This document shows, piece after piece, positions 1-7,130 of a stretch of 21,580 nucleotides of DNA (positions are counted from its first letter, which is position 1; every line of letters begins with the position of its first letter). The position numbers were made by a program, and so were the translations under genes. The notes beneath the pieces were generated by a model. It was given only the letters and a program-made list of their open reading frames with translations, was not told where the DNA came from and ran no database searches. The stretch covers positions 1 to 21,580 of the forward strand of contig CAIXUF010000012.1 of the NCBI GenBank assembly GCA_903922535.1, written 5' to 3'. The stretch is from Candidatus Hydrogenedentota bacterium (lineage in GTDB: Bacteria; Hydrogenedentota; Hydrogenedentia; Hydrogenedentiales; CAITNO01).

Positions 1-389
1 GCGTGTACGTCGAGTCCATGTGCAAGCCCGGGCGCGAAGTCATCCTGGGCATGCACCGCGACCCGCAGTTCGGCCCCATGCTCATGTTCGGCCTGGGCGG
101 CATCTTCGTCGAGGTGATGAAGGACGTGAGCTTCTACCTGGCGCCGCTGACGCAAAGCGAGGCCATGGAGATGCTCAAGAACACGCGCTCCTACGCGCTG
201 CTGCGCGGCGCGCGCGGCCAGGCGGGCGTTGATCTGGACTCCATCGCGGGCGCTTTGCAGCGCATCAGCCAGCTTGTGACCGACTTTCCGCAAATTGAAG
301 AAATGGACATTAATCCCTTCATCGTGGGAGAGGTTGGAACCCGTCCCGTGGTTGCCGACGCCCGCATGATTCTCTCCGAGGTGGAATGA
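1..389 (+). CDS. ADP-forming acyl-CoA synthetase, ATP-grasp C-terminal part (5' truncated)
   Basis: This is the last 128 codons of a gene that enters from the left edge; the first complete codon is at position 3. The visible part matches the C-terminal half of the ATP-grasp (beta) domain of ADP-forming acetate/acyl-CoA ligases. It shows a glycine-rich strand FGLGGIFVEV, then KDVSFYLAPL, a helix with RGARGQAGVD, and the family-typical end segment with EEMDINPFIV and a closing VVADARMIL. These enzymes interconvert acyl-CoA, ADP and phosphate with free acid, CoA and ATP in the cytoplasm, through a phosphohistidine carried by the alpha part. Whether the gene is beta-only or an alpha-beta fusion cannot be seen. 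Only 4 bp separate it from the next gene, a CoA-transferase-GNAT fusion, so the two are probably co-transcribed and share acyl-CoA metabolism. The family call is firm; the substrate is unknown. Confidence 0.88.
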   Translation, partial: VYVESMCKPGREVILGMHRDPQFGPMLMFGLGGIFVEVMKDVSFYLAPLTQSEAMEMLKNTRSYALLRGARGQAGVDLDSIAGALQRISQLVTDFPQIEEMDINPFIVGEVGTRPVVADARMILSEVE

Positions 390-393
390 CCCC

Positions 394-2271
394 ATGAACA
401 CAGAAAAAAAGCCCTCCTACAATCCCGACTGGCAGCAGGAATACAAAGAGACGGTGGTGACCGCGGCCGAGGCCGTGAAGCAGGTCCAGCCGGGGATGCA
501 TGTCTTCCTCGGCACGGGCTGCGCCACGCCGGTCGAACTCGTGAAGGCGCTGGTCGCCCGCGCGGGCGAACTGACCGACATCGAAATCGTGCAACTGCTG
601 ACGCGCGGCGACGCGCCCTACGCCACCAAGGAACTGTCGAGCTGTTTTCCCGTGAACAGCTTCTTCATTTCGGCGAACGTGCGCGACATCATCCAGCAGG
701 GGCTGGGCGACTACACGCCCATCTTCCTGTCCGACATCCCGAACCTGTTCCGCTCGGGCCGCCTGCCGCTTGACGTGGCCATGATCCAGGTGACGCCGCC
801 GGACGAGAACGGCATGTGCAGCCTGGGCGTGTCCGTGGACATCACCAAGAGCGCCGCGCAGAACGCGCGGTTTGTGATTGCGCAGGTCAACCCGCGCATG
901 CCGCGCACGCTGGGCGACTCGATGATCCACGTCTACGACATCGACTACCTGGTGCCGGTGGACGTTCCCATCATCGAGAACGCGCAGCCAGAGGAGCGCC
1001 CGGGCACCGAGGCGATCGGCGAATACCTGGCCAGCCTTATCGAGGACGGATCGACGATCCAGCTCGGCATCGGCCGCGTGCCGCAGGCCGTGGCCAAGTT
1101 CCTGAAGGACAAGAAAGACCTCGGCATGCACACCGAGCTGCTGACGGACGCGGTCATCGACCTTATCGAGTCGGGCGTCATCAACGGCTCCAAGAAGTCG
1201 GTTGACCGCGGCAAGATCGTGGCCAGTTTCGCCATGGGCTCGCAGCGGCTCTATGACCTCATCGACAACAACCCCATGTTTTCTTTCAACCCGACCGAAT
1301 ACGTGAACGATTCGGCGATGATCAGCCGCCAGAACAAGATGGTCGCGATCAACGTCGGGCTTGAGGTCGATCTGACCGGGCAGGTCTGCGCCGACTCCAT
1401 CGGGCACCAGTTCTATTCGGGCATCGGCGGCCAGGTGGACTTCAACCGCGGCGCGGCCAAATCCGAGGGCGGCAAGGCGATCATCGCGCTGTACTCGACC
1501 ACCGGCGCGGGCAAGTCGCGAATCGTCTCGACGCTCGCGACCGGCGCGGGCGTGGTCACCACGCGCGGCGCGGTCCACTGGGTCGTGACCGAGCACGGCC
1601 TCGCCTACCTGCACGGCAAGAGCATCCAGGAGCGCGCGCTGGCGCTGATCAGCATCGCCCATCCCGACTACCGCGAGCAGCTTCTCAAGGACGCGATCGA
1701 GATGAAGTACGTCCGCGCCGAAATGTCGGACTTCAGCGGGCGGATCACGGTCGGCCCGAAACAGGCCCGCACGACGATGCTGATGGCCGACGGCACCCAG
1801 ATCACCGTGCGGCCCGTCCACCCGACCGACGAGCCCAAGATGCGCGACCTGTTCCACGCGCTGTCGCAGGGGTCCATCTACACGCGGTTCATGAGCCGCA
1901 TGAAATGGGTGCCCCGCCGCCAGGTGCAGGATTTTGTGTACATTGACCACCGCAACGAGGTGTCCATCGTTGCCACGGTGCCCGAGGCGGACGGCGACAA
2001 CATCGTCGCCATCGGCGGGTACTACGTGGATCCCAAGACGAACCGCGCCGAAGTGGCGTTCACGGTGCAGGACGCCTGGCAGAGCCGCCACATTGGCAGT
2101 TTCCTGTTCAAGCAGCTTGCCACCATTGCGCGGCGCAACGGCCTCGCCGGGTTCACCGCCGAGGTGCTCGACGAGAACAAGGCCATGCAGAGCGTCTTCA
2201 ACAACAGCGGGCTCAACGTGCAGAGCGTGATGAAGGAAGGCGTCTACCACTACGAGATGATCTTCGACTGA
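394..2271 (+). CDS. Acetyl-CoA hydrolase/CoA-transferase fused to a GNAT acetyltransferase domain
   Basis: A 625-residue two-domain protein. Residues about 10-445 are a class I acetyl-CoA hydrolase/transferase of the 4-hydroxybutyrate CoA-transferase type. Marks are an N-terminal VFLGTGCATPVELV, the conserved EVDLTGQV at 324-331 (its glutamate is likely the CoA-carrying residue), the glycine loop SGIGGQVDF at 342-350 and TEHGLAYL at 399-406. Residues about 465-625 are a GNAT N-acetyltransferase domain, with RPVHPTDEPKMRDLF at its start and the acetyl-CoA pyrophosphate loop WQSRHIGSFLF near 562. Annotated proteins with this bifunctional architecture exist, so it is uncommon but not new. The start is supported by GAGGTGGA about 6 bases upstream, inside the end of the previous gene. 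The neighbour is an ADP-forming acyl-CoA ligase. Together they suggest acyl-CoA/acid exchange, with the GNAT domain possibly acetylating proteins. The CoA-transferase substrate and the GNAT target are unknown. Confidence 0.92.
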   Translation: MNTEKKPSYNPDWQQEYKETVVTAAEAVKQVQPGMHVFLGTGCATPVELVKALVARAGELTDIEIVQLLTRGDAPYATKELSSCFPVNSFFISANVRDIIQQGLGDYTPIFLSDIPNLFRSGRLPLDVAMIQVTPPDENGMCSLGVSVDITKSAAQNARFVIAQVNPRMPRTLGDSMIHVYDIDYLVPVDVPIIENAQPEERPGTEAIGEYLASLIEDGSTIQLGIGRVPQAVAKFLKDKKDLGMHTELLTDAVIDLIESGVINGSKKSVDRGKIVASFAMGSQRLYDLIDNNPMFSFNPTEYVNDSAMISRQNKMVAINVGLEVDLTGQVCADSIGHQFYSGIGGQVDFNRGAAKSEGGKAIIALYSTTGAGKSRIVSTLATGAGVVTTRGAVHWVVTEHGLAYLHGKSIQERALALISIAHPDYREQLLKDAIEMKYVRAEMSDFSGRITVGPKQARTTMLMADGTQITVRPVHPTDEPKMRDLFHALSQGSIYTRFMSRMKWVPRRQVQDFVYIDHRNEVSIVATVPEADGDNIVAIGGYYVDPKTNRAEVAFTVQDAWQSRHIGSFLFKQLATIARRNGLAGFTAEVLDENKAMQSVFNNSGLNVQSVMKEGVYHYEMIFD

Positions 2272-2293
2272 GCGCCGCATCCTTTCGAACTTC

Positions 2294-2336
2294 ACCGCCC
2301 CGGCCGCGATCAACGCGCGCCGGGGCGGTTGTCTTT
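2294..2336 (+). terminator. Probable Rho-independent terminator after the CoA-transferase-GNAT gene
   Basis: An 11-bp perfect stem pairs ACCGCCCCGGC (2294-2304) with GCCGGGGCGGT (2319-2329), and CGCG/CGCG pairing can extend it inward. It is followed by the modest T-rich run TGTCTTT. It lies 23 bp after the stop codon at 2271 and fits termination of the acyl-CoA operon. The U tract is weak, so efficiency is uncertain. Confidence 0.6.
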
Positions 2337-2344
2337 GGGCGACG

Positions 2345-2447
2345 TGGACTATATGGACGGTATGGACAAGATGGACAAGATGGACAAAATGGACATAGAG
2401 CCCGCTGTCCGGTTGACGCTGTCCATCGCGTCCATTTCGTCCACGCT
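2345..2447. repeat. Cluster of 9-bp TGGACnnnn tandem repeats with an inverted counterpart
   Basis: Six consecutive 9-bp units start with TGGAC at 2345, 2354, 2363, 2372, 2381 and 2390; two are identical TGGACAAGA. After a 22-bp spacer, three 9-bp units on the opposite strand begin with GTCCA (GTCCATCGC 2421, GTCCATTTC 2430, GTCCACGCT 2439). The two halves are roughly complementary, so the region can fold into a long imperfect hairpin in several registers. It lies between a terminator and the start of the next gene at 2486. The period is a multiple of three, and one frame reads as repeated Met-Asp-Lys, but no credible gene contains it. Its function is unknown. Confidence 0.8.
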
Positions 2448-2485
2448 TTGGAAAATACCGCGCCCTTTGGGTTACCGTTGGTGCC

Positions 2486-3289
2486 ATGAAGACTTCCGAC
2501 GATCAAAACCAGCGGCGGCTCCAGCAACTGGAAGCGCTCTATGACCGGTTCAACCGTCCCGAATGGATTGATCCAGATCCCCTCGCGGTGGCGCTCGAAT
2601 ACCGCACGCGGGCCGACCGCGAGGTGGCGACGCTGGTGGCCGCGGCGCTGGCCTTCGGCGGGGTAAAGCAGATCATGGCGTCGGTGCGGAAGGCGCTGGC
2701 AGCCTTTCCGCGCCCCCATGCAGACTTGCTGGGGGCGCGTCCCGAAGAGATTCGCCGCGCCTGCGCCGGATTTCGGCACCGTTATGTCGGCGGGGAGGAA
2801 CTTGCGGCGCTGCTGACAGGTGTGCGCGGCGTGCTGGAAGAGCATCGCTCGTTGGGCGCGCTATTCGCGAAGTTGAACACGCCCGGCGAGGAGGACGTGG
2901 TGCCCGCGCTGGCGCGTTTTGTGCGGGTGCTGGAGGCGCGTTCACCGCTGTCGCGCAACTATCTGCTGCCTGATCCCGCGCGGGGCAGCGCCTGCAAACG
3001 GCTGCTGCTCTATCTGCGGTGGATGGTCCGCGCCGATGCCGTAGACCTCGGCCTGTGGAAGGGGGTTGACCCGGCCCTGCTGGTCGTGCCGCTGGACATC
3101 CACATGCACCGCGTCTGCACCCGGTTGGGGTTCACGCACCGGCGCGCCGCCGACCTGCGCACGGCCCGCGAGGTGACCGCGGCCTTTCGCGCGCTGCGGC
3201 CGGATGATCCCGTGCGCTACGACTTCTGCCTGACCCGCGCCTCGATGCATGCGCCGCAGGCGTTGGAGGGGCTGTTTCGAGAGGGATAA
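2486..3289 (+). CDS. TIGR02757/DUF2400 family protein
   Basis: A 267-residue cytoplasmic protein without signal peptide or membrane segment. It carries the landmarks I associate with TIGR02757 (DUF2400): DREVATLVAAALAFGGVKQI at 44-63, FRHRYVGGEELAALL at 96-110, the strongly conserved block CKRLLLYLRWMVR at 170-182 and VPLDIHMHRV at 201-210, then DDPVRYDFCL at 240-249. The length is usual for the family. Its role is not established. The helix-rich make-up and the late (V/P)LD-H motif recall HhH-GPD DNA-repair glycosylases, but that is my inference only. There is no Shine-Dalgarno sequence before the ATG; instead a TAnnnT hexamer (TACCGT, 2473-2478) lies 7 bases upstream. The gene stands alone after the repeat cluster and is followed by a 213-bp gap. 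Confidence 0.82.
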   Translation: MKTSDDQNQRRLQQLEALYDRFNRPEWIDPDPLAVALEYRTRADREVATLVAAALAFGGVKQIMASVRKALAAFPRPHADLLGARPEEIRRACAGFRHRYVGGEELAALLTGVRGVLEEHRSLGALFAKLNTPGEEDVVPALARFVRVLEARSPLSRNYLLPDPARGSACKRLLLYLRWMVRADAVDLGLWKGVDPALLVVPLDIHMHRVCTRLGFTHRRAADLRTAREVTAAFRALRPDDPVRYDFCLTRASMHAPQALEGLFREG

Positions 3290-3466
3290 CCTGCCGAGCG
3301 GACCGCGGTTGGCTGCTGCAACCCCCATGCCGAAGCATGAGGCAAAGAAGAGCCCGCTGAAGCCGGCCAAGAAACACGCAACAGCGCCAGATCCCCCGAC
3401 AGTAGCGGCGCCAGCACCGGCAACCGCGGAATCGGTGTATTGCCTTTGGTTTTGAACGTTGCAACC

Positions 3467-3496
3467 TTGACCGGCCCCGGTGTCGGCTGGCAGGAT
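3467..3496 (+). promoter_or_regulatory. Candidate promoter of the radical SAM gene
   Basis: TTGACC (3467-3472) and CAGGAT (3491-3496) are spaced 18 bp apart. The -10-like box ends 6 bases before the ATG at 3503, so a transcript from it would start at or near the start codon. The -35 box is good (TTGAC); the -10 box is weak. The rest of the 3290-3502 gap shows no other convincing signal. Confidence 0.35.
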
Positions 3497-3502
3497 TAGG
3501 GC

Positions 3503-4588
3503 ATGTCACTTGCACGCATGCCTGGCAGGGCCTGCCGCCTGCTCTTCCGCGCCGGACGCCGGCAGCGGGTCCGAGCGTATTTGCGCCACCGCAACGCGCA
3601 GCGCCAACTCGCGCTGGCCGAAAGCGAAATGCGCGACGGGAAAACCGTGGTGCGCGCCCGGCCCGTGTATCTGATCCTGGACCCCGGCCCGATCTGCAAC
3701 CTCCGGTGCCGGTTCTGCCACACCGGCATGGGCACGGGAACACTGACGAAGGAACTGCTCACGCCCGACACCTTCGCCCGGCTTGTCCCGAACCTTCCCC
3801 TGGATTCGCTGTACGAGGCGAACCTGTTCAACTGGGGGGAGCCGCTTCTCAATCCAAACCTTGCGGACTACATCCGCTTCTTCGCCGACCGCGGCATCCA
3901 GGTGGTGGTCCACGCAAATTTCAGCGCGCGCGATTATGACGACGCGTATCTGAACGGACTGGTGCGCTCGGGGCTGCGCCATTTTGTCGCGTCCGTGGAC
4001 GGCGCATCGCAGGAGAGCTACGGCGCGTACCGCCTGGGCGGGGATTTCGGGCGCGTGCTGCGGAACCTGGAGGCGCTGGCCGCGGCACGGACGCGGCTGG
4101 GCCGGGAAACGCCGCGGATCAGCTACAAAATGATTCTCAACCGCTTTAACCAGCACGAGGTCGAAAAGGCCCGGTCGCTTGCGGCCGGTATCGGCGTGGA
4201 GTTCTGGCTGCAGGAGAATTTCGGCATTCCCCCGGAATTCCGCGGGGAGTGGACGGCCGACAGCACACGCGCGAAGTACGGGACGGGCCAGGCCACAGCG
4301 GTGGACATGAGCGCCCTGTCACCGGTGTCCACCGAGTGCCGCCAGATGTGGGACACGCTGGTGCTGAGCGCCAACGGCGACGTGCGCGCCTGCTGCCAGG
4401 TGCACAGCCCCGGATGCGCGCTGGGCAATCTCACGCGCGAACGGTTTGATGACGTCTGGAACGGCGAAAAGATGCAGTGCCTGAGGCGCTTCGCGCTGGA
4501 CGAACTTGCCGCGCCGCCGGCGTTTGAGAACTGGTGCGTCACGTGCCCGCTGAGAAGCTGCACCTTCCGCAGGGAGCACGGCGCATAG
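3503..4588 (+). CDS. Radical SAM protein with C-terminal SPASM domain
   Basis: A 361-residue cytoplasmic iron-sulfur enzyme. The radical SAM core starts with YLILDPGPICNLRCRFC, giving the CxxxCxxC cluster ligands C65, C69 and C72, and continues with NLFNWGEPLLNP at 108-119 (the GGEP-like SAM-binding segment, here NWGEP). Residues 279-353 form a SPASM domain that would hold one or two further [4Fe-4S] clusters: C279, C297, C298, C305, C345, C348 and C353, with the typical SANGDVRACCQ and DVWNGEKM segments. SPASM proteins modify peptides, carbohydrates or other substrates. No precursor-peptide gene is visible beside this one, so a RiPP role is not supported. The neighbour on the left is TIGR02757 and the right-hand neighbour is convergent, so the gene is probably monocistronic. 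The first ~55 residues are arginine-rich, and a later start cannot be excluded. Substrate unknown. Confidence 0.9.
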   Translation: MSLARMPGRACRLLFRAGRRQRVRAYLRHRNAQRQLALAESEMRDGKTVVRARPVYLILDPGPICNLRCRFCHTGMGTGTLTKELLTPDTFARLVPNLPLDSLYEANLFNWGEPLLNPNLADYIRFFADRGIQVVVHANFSARDYDDAYLNGLVRSGLRHFVASVDGASQESYGAYRLGGDFGRVLRNLEALAAARTRLGRETPRISYKMILNRFNQHEVEKARSLAAGIGVEFWLQENFGIPPEFRGEWTADSTRAKYGTGQATAVDMSALSPVSTECRQMWDTLVLSANGDVRACCQVHSPGCALGNLTRERFDDVWNGEKMQCLRRFALDELAAPPAFENWCVTCPLRSCTFRREHGA

Positions 4589-4615
4589 GCGGCCGCCGCG
4601 GTTTGGGCGCCTATG
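4584..4615. terminator. Hairpin shared by two convergent genes, carrying both stop codons
   Basis: CATAGGCG (4584-4591) and CGCCTATG (4608-4615) are perfect inverted repeats around a 16-base spacer. The TAG of the plus-strand radical SAM gene (4586-4588) and the TAG of the minus-strand beta-helix gene (4611-4613, read as CTA) both lie inside the stems. The plus-strand side is followed by CCGTTTTCGG; neither side has a strong U tract. A bidirectional terminator is plausible but not certain. Confidence 0.45.
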
Positions 4616-6953
4616 TCCGTTTTCGGCTCAGGTGGACGATCAGGAAAATGACGAGGACTGTGAGCAGGGCCATGGCAAGTCCCGCCACAAGCAGGCCGAT
4701 GGCGATCTGCTTTCGTGAAACCCCCAAAATGGCGTTCAGCGCGGGGAAGGGGCTGGAAACATGTTCGTCCGTGTTGCCCGGGGGGTATCCTTCCACCCGG
4801 AAGAAGTCGGGCCGGGGGCCGTCGGACAGCGCCCAGCGCTTCCCCTTTCTAAAGTTTTCCTCTTTGTAGACCCAGGCGTCATAATTGGGATTGTCGCCGA
4901 TGCGCCCGAAGAGTTCGCGCGCCTTTTCCTTGTCGCCAAAGACGCAGGCCAACAGGCAGTAGCGGTTCAGGTAGAACCAGGCTTGGGGAAATTCCTCCAG
5001 GATCTGGTCGAAGCCCGGCTTTACCAGGCTCCAGTCGGCCGAATCGCCGTAAACGGCACCGGGGCAGAACTGGCTGTCTGCGACAAGGGCGTACATCTTT
5101 TCACCCATTTCTTCCTTGGTGCGATCATGCACCGTGAGAAAGAATTGCCTGATCTTCTCCCGGCTGCCGCCCCAGCGCGGCCACAGACTCTGGCTCACTG
5201 TGGAGTAAAGCATCAGGCAGGAAGGGTCTGCCTGCATTCCCTTGTCCAACAGCGATTCCACGCGCGACCGGGGCGCGCAACTGTTGAAGGCAATCCGAAT
5301 CCAGGTCGAATAAAGATAGGGGTCTTTGCCGGATTTGGCTTCCGCCTCGGCGCACCATTTCTCCGCTGTCGCCAGGTGCTCCTCAAATCCCTTCATGCGG
5401 TCCGGGGTGATCTCATAGCTCCAGCCCTCCCCCCGCGCCTCCCAGGCATATTCCACATGCGTCATGGCCAGTGCGATGCGGGGCGTGCAACTGTCCGGGA
5501 ATTCGTTGGCCCACTTTTCCAGTGCGATCCGATAATCAGGGCGCTTGCGGATGGTGAATCCATCGTTTCCGTGCATTAACCCGTCATAGAACCAATAAAG
5601 CTGCCAGTTGCCGTCCGCGTATCGGCTGCGGTATTTGCGCAGTCTTGTGGCTATTTGCTCCAAATACGCGAACTGTCCGCGCATGAATGCCGTGCCCACC
5701 TCATATACCGACACCTGGAATTGGCGCCGACCCGAAATGCCCGCCGTGGTGCGGTTTTCACCCTTGGTGTTGTCTTTGAAGTTGTTTTCGCCGATATCCG
5801 CGTCGGACTCCTCGTCCGCAACGGTAATGCCGTAACCGGCGTTGCCGACACACTCATTTCCGCGCACAGTTGCATGGGCTCCCTGTGTCACACCTATCCC
5901 GCTCGCCTGATTGCCGTTGCAATGGTTGCCAAGGAGTTCGGCCGTGGTTTCCCAGTTGGACACCCAGATGCCAACCCCCTTGTTCCTGGAACAATTGTTG
6001 TCGTGCAGCGCGGCCTTCACGCCAAAATAGACGCCCATTCCAGCTTTGCTGCTTTCGGAACAGTCGTTCTGTTCAACGGTGGCCTCCGTGCCGGAAGAAT
6101 TGATGATCAGGCCGTGTTCGCCCCCCACGCAGATGTTTCCCGTTGCGGAGCCCCTGCTGCCGGTGTCCATGACAATCCCCGCCAGCGCGTTGTCATGGCA
6201 GCGGTTCCTGGCAACGGCCGCCGTGGATTCCACACCGATACGAATGCCGTTCCTGCCATTCTTGTCGCAGATGTTGTCCTGAACCGCCGATTCCACGGAA
6301 GAGGACCGGGTAACAATGATGCCATTGTTTCCGTTTTCCGTACAGCGGTTCCGCTCAATGGTTGCCGTCGCGCCGTCGAAGACCATGATTCCTTCCGTTC
6401 CATTCCTGGTTGCCGTGTTGTCCACAACCATCGCGGAAGTGTCCGCTTCCTTCACGTAGATTCCCGCCATCACGTTGTCCTCGGCGCGGCAGTGGCTGAC
6501 GGTTGCGTTGGCCCCCTGTTTGACGATGATGCCGAAGCCGCTGGACCGGCGAAACATGCACTCGGTCACTTCGGCGTGCCCGCCAAAGACGCTGAGCAGG
6601 CTGGGGAAGTCCGTTCTGCCCTCCGGTTGCGGTGGGCCGGCATATTCAAGTGCGACCTTTTCGATGTGGAAACGCTCCACCTTGTCCACCTTGATCATCT
6701 CATCTTTTGCAAGGGCAGTTTGAATGACCGTGGTGTCGGCCGCCTCACCGCTGATTTGGAGCGGCTTGGTGATGAGCAGCGGCGCTGTCAACGGATATTG
6801 GCCGGCCGCGAGGGCAATGGTGTCGCCCGCCGCGGCGGCCTCGACGGCGGCGGCGAGCGTGGCATACTCGGCGGGCACATGCAGCGTTTTCGATTCTGCG
6901 GCGGCGTACAGCGACAGCATGAGCAGCAGGGCGAGCGGCGTGACGCGGTGCAT
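4611..6953 (-). CDS. Secreted, membrane-anchored right-handed beta-helix protein with DUF4034-like domain
   Basis: A 780-residue exported protein. Residues 1-20 are a signal peptide (MHR, then a leucine-rich core). Residues about 22-80 match the DUF1565-like start of such proteins (TLHVPAEYATLAAAVEAAAAGDTI). Residues about 90-405 form a right-handed parallel beta-helix: rungs of about 22-24 residues repeat the pattern NxCxxNxxxGIxVxxxxxATVxxN roughly a dozen times. Residues about 420-710 are helical and rich in W, Y and C (WQLYWFYDGL, ALEKWANEFPDS, YAWEARGEGW), resembling DUF4034; this is a recognition from memory. Residues 749-774 are one hydrophobic helix followed by SRKRT, which suggests anchoring in the inner membrane with the bulk outside the cytoplasm. 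GGAAAGGG lies 6-7 bases before the start. GC content looks lower than in its neighbours. Beta-helices of this type bind or cleave polysaccharides; no catalytic residues are identifiable here. Confidence 0.85.
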   Translation of the reverse strand: MHRVTPLALLLMLSLYAAAESKTLHVPAEYATLAAAVEAAAAGDTIALAAGQYPLTAPLLITKPLQISGEAADTTVIQTALAKDEMIKVDKVERFHIEKVALEYAGPPQPEGRTDFPSLLSVFGGHAEVTECMFRRSSGFGIIVKQGANATVSHCRAEDNVMAGIYVKEADTSAMVVDNTATRNGTEGIMVFDGATATIERNRCTENGNNGIIVTRSSSVESAVQDNICDKNGRNGIRIGVESTAAVARNRCHDNALAGIVMDTGSRGSATGNICVGGEHGLIINSSGTEATVEQNDCSESSKAGMGVYFGVKAALHDNNCSRNKGVGIWVSNWETTAELLGNHCNGNQASGIGVTQGAHATVRGNECVGNAGYGITVADEESDADIGENNFKDNTKGENRTTAGISGRRQFQVSVYEVGTAFMRGQFAYLEQIATRLRKYRSRYADGNWQLYWFYDGLMHGNDGFTIRKRPDYRIALEKWANEFPDSCTPRIALAMTHVEYAWEARGEGWSYEITPDRMKGFEEHLATAEKWCAEAEAKSGKDPYLYSTWIRIAFNSCAPRSRVESLLDKGMQADPSCLMLYSTVSQSLWPRWGGSREKIRQFFLTVHDRTKEEMGEKMYALVADSQFCPGAVYGDSADWSLVKPGFDQILEEFPQAWFYLNRYCLLACVFGDKEKARELFGRIGDNPNYDAWVYKEENFRKGKRWALSDGPRPDFFRVEGYPPGNTDEHVSSPFPALNAILGVSRKQIAIGLLVAGLAMALLTVLVIFLIVHLSRKRT

Positions 6954-6989
6954 TGAATTCCCTTTCCTTGTACTCCCGGATTTGAGATT

Positions 6990-7019
6990 AGTCTAGGAAT
7001 AGTCACATGCAGGAATCAA
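6990..7019 (-). promoter_or_regulatory. Candidate promoter of the beta-helix gene
   Basis: Read on the minus strand, TTGATT (7019-7014) and TAGACT (6995-6990) are separated by 18 bp. Each box matches 4 of 6 consensus bases. The -10 box lies 36 bp from the ATG at 6953, leaving room for the GGAAAGGG ribosome binding site. Confidence 0.35.
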
Positions 7020-7028
7020 ACAGGCAGC

Positions 7029-7066
7029 GGTGCGCTCCGTCCTGCTTCGCACGACTTCAAGCACGC
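7029..7066. repeat. REP-like nested palindrome, copy A (degenerate)
   Basis: The sequence runs GGTGCG, then the inner stem GTCcTGC-TTC-GCAcGAC (one C/C mismatch), then TTCAAGCACGC. It has the same plan as copies at 9369-9409 and 9489-9529, but its right outer arm has drifted. It lies in the divergent gap between the beta-helix and GH20 genes. Confidence 0.65.
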
Positions 7067-7130
7067 GGCCGCGCCTACCCTGGTGTGCCGACACCACGGT
7101 ATGATAGGGAAAACTCATGAGGGCCTGGCC

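Noticed and set aside
2345..2447. CRISPR array reading of the TGGAC repeats
   Set aside because: The 9-bp period with 4 variable bases is far too short, and no cas gene is present.
319..2487. 722-codon open frame on the minus strand opposite the CoA-transferase-GNAT gene
   Set aside because: Its residues are mostly H, R, A, V, D and G, as expected from the complement of a GC-rich gene, and it overlaps a gene with clear family motifs. The HLVHLVHTVH stretch is only the 9-bp repeat read backwards.
3327..3455. 42-codon K/A/P-rich frame after the TIGR02757 gene (MPKHEAKKSPLKPAKK...)
   Set aside because: It resembles a histone-H1-like tail, but has no ribosome binding site or promoter and is short enough to be chance; not annotated.
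3503..4588. RiPP maturase reading of the SPASM protein
   Set aside because: No precursor peptide, leader-recognition domain or peptidase/transporter gene is adjacent, so the substrate is left open.
5655..6956. 433-codon plus-strand open frame opposite the beta-helix gene
   Set aside because: It has no family motif or ribosome binding site, and the minus-strand protein has a signal peptide, regular rungs and a membrane anchor.
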